Origin: Brevibacillus massiliensis
GTDB lineage: Bacteria > Bacillota > Bacilli > Brevibacillales > Brevibacillaceae
DNA length: 34,783 nucleotides
Reading direction: 5' to 3'
NCBI RefSeq assembly: GCF_000311785.1
Contig: NZ_HE978559.1
Location: forward strand, 1 to 34,783
Shown in pieces: positions 28,520 to 34,783 of the stretch; position 1 is the first letter of the stretch; each line of letters starts with the position of its first letter. The notes under the pieces are model-generated. The model ran no database searches. It had not been told where the DNA came from and saw nothing but the letters and a program-made list of their open reading frames with translations. The translations under genes were made by a program, and so were the position numbers.

Positions 28520-29644
28520 CTATTGAGGAGCTTTTGGGGTAATAAAATCCTCCGTATAGTAATCGTCATAGACACCGACACCTAGTTGGGTGAATTCCTT
28601 GGACAGGATATTTTTTCGGTGGCTGGGGCTGTTCATCCAGCCCTCGTGAGCTTCAATCGCATCGGGATAGCCGGCTGCAATATTTTCACCAGCCGCTTGG
28701 TAAGCAACACGGGAAAACTTCAAGCGCTCAAACGGATCCAAACCAGTCGATGCAGAAATGTGGTCAAAGAAGTGCGCATCCGACATATCATGGCTGTGGC
28801 TCTGCGCTACGGATGCCACCTGTTCGTTCCAGTCCAGGGGCGGAAGCTGATTGCGGTAGCGGCTCACATTTACCAGGTCAAATATTTGCCGGGCGTGAGC
28901 CGTATCGATCTGCTGCTGCTGCAAAAGTGTCAGCACAGGGGCGTCAAAGCTGGGACCATCCCCGGTATACGTCCATTTCATTTCATAATAGCCGCCCCGC
29001 AAGAGTATCAGTTTGTCGAGCAGTCGGATCGCTGACACATCGCGCTCGCTGGGTTTGTCGAGATAAAATATGATCGGTGTTCCTCCATCCAGAACAAGCG
29101 GCCGCTCTTTTGCCTGATTAGTCAGTTCAACGTTAACTCCTTTGTACGTAAAGGAAATCAGATCCTTCACCTCGTACTTTTGCGCAAGCGTTTGGTAGTC
29201 AGTGCCGACGCCAATGTCATCAACTGCTGCCGCAGGAGCGTTTGAATACAAATCGACTACCTTGCCGTCTGCGATTCCGACCTGCAGGTAATGATCAAAA
29301 TCCTGATTGTAGACGTGCCATACATACCCGAACGGGCTTGGGTCGCGCCGCTGCGGCTGCCCCAATTTGGAGAGCGCTTGCTGCTCTGTGTCCCCAAGCG
29401 CAATGCCGAACAGGCTGACAGCCCTTTGCTCGATGGCCGCAGCAGCAACCGTGGGAAGTCTGCCGGACACGGTCTCCGGGAGCGCAGCAGGGGGATTGCT
29501 GTTTGCTTCAATGACGACGGGCGTGTCTGTTTGCGGGCCTTTGCCAATTGCTTTCTGCTGATCGCTGTTTGCCCTGAACTCCCACGCGGTCATCAGCGCC
29601 AAGACAGTAATGCTGCCCAATGCGATAAACCAACGTTTGTACAA
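28520..29644 (-). CDS. CAP-domain exported protein, YlbC-like
   Basis: This 374-residue protein has an N-terminal membrane anchor (about 4-21) and a Pro/Ser/Thr linker. A CAP-associated N-terminal domain spans about 75-215 (LFGIALGDTEQQALSKLGQP, DYQTLAQKYEVKDL). A C-terminal CAP/SCP domain (about 245-370) carries LVNVSRYRNQLPPLDW, SVAQSHSHDM, GENIAAGY and WMNSPSHRKNIL. This architecture is that of YlbC-type Bacillus proteins found in exported or spore fractions; the biochemical role is unknown. TTG 29644 lies after AAAGGAGGGGG on the minus strand. The gene converges on the small secreted protein. Confidence 0.88.
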   Translation of the reverse strand: MYKRWFIALGSITVLALMTAWEFRANSDQQKAIGKGPQTDTPVVIEANSNPPAALPETVSGRLPTVAAAAIEQRAVSLFGIALGDTEQQALSKLGQPQRRDPSPFGYVWHVYNQDFDHYLQVGIADGKVVDLYSNAPAAAVDDIGVGTDYQTLAQKYEVKDLISFTYKGVNVELTNQAKERPLVLDGGTPIIFYLDKPSERDVSAIRLLDKLILLRGGYYEMKWTYTGDGPSFDAPVLTLLQQQQIDTAHARQIFDLVNVSRYRNQLPPLDWNEQVASVAQSHSHDMSDAHFFDHISASTGLDPFERLKFSRVAYQAAGENIAAGYPDAIEAHEGWMNSPSHRKNILSKEFTQLGVGVYDDYYTEDFITPKAPQ

Positions 29645-29851
29645 AGGGAACCCCCTCCTTTAGCGTATGGTAGCCTTCTGATTCTATTTATATGATTTCG
29701 GGCTGTTAATAGTACCGGATCTACTCTATAAATTTTTTGGAATAGTTAGAAGTTTTCAGGCTGAAGACGGCAAGTATAAGGGAGGCCCGTTTGGAGATAG
29801 TAGATAAAGTGAGTGCTCAGGAGAAATTGCAAAATAGTGGTTGAAAAGTAC
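29645..29851. other. Non-coding stretch between CAP gene and groES promoter
   Basis: This 207-base stretch, part of a ~315-base gene-free interval, holds the CAP ribosome site and A/T-rich promoter-like sequence without a convincing -35. A 17-codon frame at 29791-29844 with GGGAGG upstream is not supported by any similarity. I see nothing else. Confidence 0.5.
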
Positions 29852-29880
29852 TTGCAAAGGACAAAGCGATTCATTATTAT
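29852..29880 (+). promoter_or_regulatory. Sigma-A promoter of groES-groEL
   Basis: TTGCAA (29852-29857) and TATTAT (29875-29880) have a 17-base spacer. It lies directly upstream of the CIRCE operator. Confidence 0.85.
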
Positions 29881-29892
29881 AGGAATTGGGTG

Positions 29893-29919
29893 TTAGCACT
29901 CGACCAAGAGGAGTGCTAA
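29893..29919 (+). promoter_or_regulatory. CIRCE operator (HrcA-binding)
   Basis: TTAGCACTC at 29893-29901, nine bases, and GAGTGCTAA at 29911-29919 exactly match the CIRCE consensus. HrcA bound here represses groES-groEL until heat stress. Confidence 0.97.
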
Positions 29920-29959
29920 CAACTAAACGAATCACATCTATTTGAGGAGGGTGTTTTTT

Positions 29960-30244
29960 GTGTTGAAGCCATTAGGTGACCGTGTGGTACTCGAACCAAT
30001 CTCGAAAGAAGAAACAACTGCTAGCGGTATCGTTTTGCCAGACACCGCTAAGGAAAAACCACAAGAAGGCCGCGTTATTGCAGTCGGATCCGGTCGCGTT
30101 GCTGACAACGGCGAACGTATCGCTTTGGAAGTAAAGGAAGGCGACAAAGTCATCTTCTCCAAGTACGCAGGCACTGAAGTAAAGGTGGACAACAAGGAAT
30201 TGCTCGTGCTGCGCGAATCGGATATTCTGGCGGTTATCGACTAA
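29960..30244 (+). CDS. groES: Co-chaperonin GroES
   Basis: GroES is a 94-residue heptameric lid for GroEL. It shows [12 protein letters not shown] at the start, the mobile loop [18 protein letters not shown], and [12 protein letters not shown] and RESDILAVI near the end. GTG 29960 follows GAGGAGG and gives the common MLKPLGD start. It is under the promoter and CIRCE site, followed by groEL after 57 bases. Confidence 0.97.
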   Translation: MLKPLGDRVVLEPISKEETTASGIVLPDTAKEKPQEGRVIAVGSGRVADNGERIALEVKEGDKVIFSKYAGTEVKVDNKELLVLRESDILAVID

Positions 30245-30289
30245 TTTCCGCCACTTGCACATAGTGATCGAAAATAACACATAACGTAG

Positions 30290-31924
<1,635 letters not shown>

Positions 31925-31952
31925 TCGGGAACGAGATCCCGAATGACTGCTG

Positions 31953-31983
31953 GGAGACAGGTATTTTGCCTGTCTCCTTTTTT
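31953..31983 (+). terminator. Intrinsic terminator after groEL
   Basis: GGAGACAGG (31953-31961) pairs perfectly with CCTGTCTCC (31969-31977), followed by six T. A smaller hairpin TCGGGA/TCCCGA precedes it at 31925-31942. Confidence 0.9.
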
Positions 31984-32069
31984 GGTTGCGGTCGAGTCGG
32001 TCTCTGACAAAAGAACCAGCTAAAAATTAGTCTGAAAATTAAAAATAGAAACATTTTACCAAGGTGATT

Positions 32070-32097
32070 TTGGCCTGATTCGAGTAAACTCTATTAT
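32070..32097 (+). promoter_or_regulatory. Predicted promoter of penicillin-acylase gene
   Basis: TTGGCC (32070-32075) and TATTAT (32092-32097) are 16 bases apart, 23 bases before the start codon. Confidence 0.5.
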
Positions 32098-32119
32098 CAG
32101 CGAAAGGAGATTGATCTTT

Positions 32120-34519
32120 ATGAAGCGATTCGTTCTTTCCGTTTTGGCGGGCATGCTGTTCTTGACCACACCCGGGCTGGTTTCGGCCGATAGCGGTACG
32201 ACAGCTGTGACTGAGTATCGCGTCCCCGGCTTGAAGAATGCGGCGGAGATCATTGTCGATCACTGGGGCGTTCCCCACATCTATGCTTCCAGCCAGGAGG
32301 ACGCCTTTTTTGTTCAGGGCTTTAATGCTGCCAGAGACCGCTTATGGCAAATCGATCTTTGGCGAAGGAGAGGGTTGGGTCAGCTGTCGGAGGTGCTGGG
32401 GCCCGCATACGTCGACCAGGACCGGGCAGCCCGACTGTTCCTGTATCGCGGGGACATGAAGAAGGAATGGGCAGCCTACGGTCCTGATACCCAGAAAATC
32501 GTTACCGCTTTTGTCAATGGAATCAATGCGTATGTGGAAAAGGCTTTGGCAAATCCGGAATTGATCCCGGAGGAATTTCGAATTCTGGGCTACGAACCGG
32601 CCCAATGGTCGCCCGAGGATATCGTCCGGATCCGCAGTCATGGCCTGACGAGAAACTTGAAGAGCGAAGTGGCCAGGGCGCAGATTGTGAGTCAATTTGG
32701 CGGGGATGTGGAGAGTATCCGCCAGCGGCTGGAACCGCAGTGGAAGATGGAAGTTCCTGAGGGAGTCGATTACGGTGATATCCCCAAAGACGTACTAAAA
32801 GTATACGACCTGGCAACCCAGGGAGTCGAGTTCGATCAGGCGACGGGAACATTGAAACAGACCAGCCTGGCAGAGGAGCTGCACCAACAGGCCAATATCG
32901 GCAGCAACAACTGGGTCGTGAGCGGAGCGCGCACGGAAACCGGACGTCCAATTCTGGCCAATGACCCGCATCGGACGCTGTCACTCCCCTCGCTGCGCTA
33001 TATTGCCCACTTGTCGGCACCTGGCATGGATGTGATCGGGGCAGGTGAACCTATTTTACCCGGCATATCGATCGGCCATAATGGAAAAATTGCCTTCGGA
33101 TTAACCATCTTTGCCATTGACCAGGAGGACTTGTACGTTTATGAGACCAATCCGAAAAATCCATCAGAATACTGGTACAAGGGAAAATGGGTCCCGATGA
33201 AGGAAGTGAAGGAATCCGTCCCTGTACATGGCGGGCCGGCACAGGAAGTGACGCTGGAATACACCACTCACGGCCCCGTCATTTACAAGGACGCGGAGAA
33301 AAATAAAGCCTATGCCGTTCGGGCGGCATGGCTGGAGCCCGGGATGGCCCCGTATCTGGGAAGTTCCTCTTACATGACTGCTGCCAATTGGAAGGAGTTC
33401 TCCAAGGCGATGAACCAGTGGGGTTCTCCTTCGGAAAATCAGGTGTATGCCGACACTCAGGGCAATATAGGCTGGAAACCCGGCGGACTGACGCCTGTGA
33501 GAAAGAATTGGGACGGTCTTTTGCCAGTGCCGGGAGACGGGCGTTATGAATGGAACGGCTTCCTCAATCAAGAGAAGCTGCCGTCCGAGTATAACCCTTC
33601 CCGAGGGTACATCGGTACGGCCAATCAGATGAACCTGCCGAAAGATTACCGCTACGAACAATACAAGCTAGGGTTTGAGTGGGCCACTCCGTTCCGGTTT
33701 AACCGGATTGACGAGGTGCTTGGCCAAGACGACAAGCTGAGTGTGCAGGATGCATTGCGTCTGCAGACAGACTACCAATCCGAACCGGCAAAAAGGATCC
33801 AGCCGCTGCTGGTAAATCTGCAGCCCAATAATGAAAAGCAGAAGCAGGCCCTGCAGCTCCTGAAAAACTGGGACGGACAACTATCGCCAGACTCTGCGGC
33901 GGCCGCCTTGTTTGAAGTCTGGTATCAACAACACGTCAGGCCCGCGATGGTAGCAAAGCTGGTTCCGGCTGAAGCGAAACAGTTGACAGGGGCGGGGGAC
34001 CCGGTCGTCATCCTCAACCTGGTAGAAAAACCTGATCAGCGGCTTGGTGACAATCCTGCAAAAGTACGGGATGAACTGCTGCTGTCGACGTTGGATGAAG
34101 CGATCCAGCATCTGGAGAACCTGCTCGGAGCTGACATGACGAAGTGGAAGTGGGGAGACCTGCACCACGCCGAGCTGAAACATCCGCTTGCCGCGCTCGT
34201 AGATGAACAGACAGCAAGCAAGATGAACATCGCACGGCTCCCCAGAGGGGGCAGCGCTGATACCGTAGGAAACACATCCTATTCCTCGGGTGATTTTCGG
34301 CAGATAAGCGGAGCGTCGTTCAGAATGGTGATCGATGTAGGCAACTGGGATGAATCAGTGGCCGTAAACAGTCCCGGCCAATCCGGCGACTACCGGGATC
34401 CCCATTATCAGGACCTGTTCCTGCTTTGGGCTAGCGACAAGGCTTTCCCTCTCCTGTACAGCCGTGAAAAGATTGAGCAGGCTGCGGAAAAGAAATTTGT
34501 TCTCACCCCTGGCAATTGA
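32120..34519 (+). CDS. Penicillin-acylase-family Ntn hydrolase
   Basis: This exported 799-residue amidohydrolase is made as a precursor and probably splits itself into two chains. A signal peptide (1-23, ending LVSA) precedes the alpha part (DHWGVPHIYASSQEDAFFVQG, ARDRLWQIDLWRR). The nucleophile serine is S262 in NIGSNNWVVSG, which becomes the beta-chain N-terminus. Beta-chain segments include ILANDPHRTLSLPS, YIGTANQMNLP and the C-terminal SGQSGDYRDPHYQDL-like region (SPGQSGDYRDPHY). Family members cleave penicillin side chains, acyl-homoserine lactones or other N-acyl amides; the substrate here is unknown. ATG 32120 follows AAAGGAGA. It is monocistronic. Confidence 0.93.
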   Translation: MKRFVLSVLAGMLFLTTPGLVSADSGTTAVTEYRVPGLKNAAEIIVDHWGVPHIYASSQEDAFFVQGFNAARDRLWQIDLWRRRGLGQLSEVLGPAYVDQDRAARLFLYRGDMKKEWAAYGPDTQKIVTAFVNGINAYVEKALANPELIPEEFRILGYEPAQWSPEDIVRIRSHGLTRNLKSEVARAQIVSQFGGDVESIRQRLEPQWKMEVPEGVDYGDIPKDVLKVYDLATQGVEFDQATGTLKQTSLAEELHQQANIGSNNWVVSGARTETGRPILANDPHRTLSLPSLRYIAHLSAPGMDVIGAGEPILPGISIGHNGKIAFGLTIFAIDQEDLYVYETNPKNPSEYWYKGKWVPMKEVKESVPVHGGPAQEVTLEYTTHGPVIYKDAEKNKAYAVRAAWLEPGMAPYLGSSSYMTAANWKEFSKAMNQWGSPSENQVYADTQGNIGWKPGGLTPVRKNWDGLLPVPGDGRYEWNGFLNQEKLPSEYNPSRGYIGTANQMNLPKDYRYEQYKLGFEWATPFRFNRIDEVLGQDDKLSVQDALRLQTDYQSEPAKRIQPLLVNLQPNNEKQKQALQLLKNWDGQLSPDSAAAALFEVWYQQHVRPAMVAKLVPAEAKQLTGAGDPVVILNLVEKPDQRLGDNPAKVRDELLLSTLDEAIQHLENLLGADMTKWKWGDLHHAELKHPLAALVDEQTASKMNIARLPRGGSADTVGNTSYSSGDFRQISGASFRMVIDVGNWDESVAVNSPGQSGDYRDPHYQDLFLLWASDKAFPLLYSREKIEQAAEKKFVLTPGN

Positions 34520-34532
34520 GTATTCTCATTCT

Positions 34533-34557
34533 GCCCCCGGTACCTTCCGGGGGCTTT
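34533..34557 (+). terminator. Intrinsic terminator
   Basis: GCCCCCGG (34533-34540) pairs with CCGGGGGC (34547-34554), followed by a short T run. Confidence 0.75.
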
Positions 34558-34618
34558 CCTAAATGAATGGGACAGCCTTCCTGTTTGTTACATTTCCTGT
34601 TCCCCCTTTAAAATGATC

Positions 34619-34647
34619 TTGCATCCCGTTCAATGCTTTGTTATGAT
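34619..34647 (+). promoter_or_regulatory. Upstream rrn-type promoter (P1)
   Basis: TTGCAT (34619-34624) and TATGAT (34642-34647) have a 17-base spacer. It is the first of two tandem promoters before an rRNA-like leader. Confidence 0.6.
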
Positions 34648-34714
34648 AACGGATGTCTCTCTCAAAGGGATGAGTTGACTCTCTGACTCTCTCAAAAAAA
34701 GTTAAGATTTACTA

Positions 34715-34743
34715 TTGATTTTAACGATACTATGTGATAGAGT
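34715..34743 (+). promoter_or_regulatory. Downstream rrn-type promoter (P2)
   Basis: TTGATT (34715-34720) and TAGAGT (34738-34743) are 17 bases apart. An A/T-rich block (34693-34713) precedes it, like an UP element. Confidence 0.6.
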
Positions 34744-34783
34744 TGTAAGAGTCGCCGCTGATAAACGGCAAAAATGCTCTTTG
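34744..34783 (+). other. Probable leader of an rRNA operon, cut by window end
   Basis: The last bases, ending AATGCTCTTTG, match the antiterminator-like boxA sequence (TGCTCTTTGAAAAC) that precedes 16S rRNA in Bacillus and Brevibacillus. With the two tandem promoters upstream this suggests that an rRNA operon begins just outside the window. The 16S gene itself is not present here. Confidence 0.6.

Noticed and set aside
29661-29669. CATACGCTA on the minus strand, matching the sigma-K -10 pattern, before the CAP gene
   Set aside because: It is immediately upstream of the ribosome site, so a transcript starting from it would begin within or after that site.
29791-29844. A 17-codon frame with GGGAGG upstream before the groES promoter
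   Set aside because: Too short to judge, no similarity, and no promoter seen before it; it may be chance.

Overview
The window looks like chromosomal DNA from a spore-forming Firmicute close to Brevibacillus/Aneurinibacillus (Paenibacillaceae). The evidence is moderately high GC, strong AGGAGG ribosome sites, many GTG/TTG starts, a gamma-type SASP, CmpA, a GerM-like lipoprotein and a SpoVIF-like protein. Gene order follows the Bacillus subtilis acpS-ydcC-alr-ndoAI-ndoA-rsb-sigB-tex-cmpA-sprT-thiL-tsaE-tsaB-rimI-tsaD-ydiF-tat-groESL block. No complete rRNA or tRNA gene, insertion sequence, prophage or CRISPR array is visible. The genus is inferred from the sequence only.

Layout. 1-5.3 kb is a variable sporulation and envelope stretch: a SpoVIF-like gene with a coiled-coil partner, a cell-wall amidase, a GerM-like lipoprotein, a DUF3846-like protein, an ArsR regulator, a glutaredoxin-like protein, an internally deleted EmrE/DMT transporter remnant and SASP-gamma. 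5.4-9.7 kb holds acpS, a YdcC-like lipoprotein, a small membrane protein with its own strong promoter, alanine racemase and the EndoAI/EndoA toxin-antitoxin pair. 9.9-13.1 kb is the sigma-B partner-switching operon rsbT-rsbU-rsbV-rsbW-sigB; rsbR, rsbS and rsbX are not present here. 13.2-19.9 kb has tex, the tiny convergent spore gene cmpA (41 codons), an SprT-like protein, thiL and the t6A operon tsaE-tsaB-rimI-tsaD.

19.9-20.1 kb is a non-coding stretch packed with DnaA-box-like 9-mers. It is followed by an uncharacterised 766-residue exported/polytopic protein and, on the opposite strand, the ABC-F protein YdiF. 24.4-28 kb carries 5-formyl-THF cyclo-ligase, two molybdopterin-related genes behind a potentially structured leader, and a tatA-tatC pair. 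28-34.5 kb has a small secreted unknown, a CAP-domain protein, the CIRCE-controlled groES-groEL operon and a penicillin-acylase-family Ntn hydrolase. The last ~170 bases carry two tandem sigma-A promoters and a leader that looks like the front of an rRNA operon.

Most of the window is housekeeping. The parts most worth a second look are: a two-copy (perhaps three-copy) palindromic repeat placed behind terminators; the DnaA-box cluster after tsaD; the branched leader in front of the molybdopterin genes; the unknown membrane protein with an alkaline-phosphatase-like N-terminus; the stressosome-less rsb operon; an apparent CTG start for thiL; and hidden small genes.
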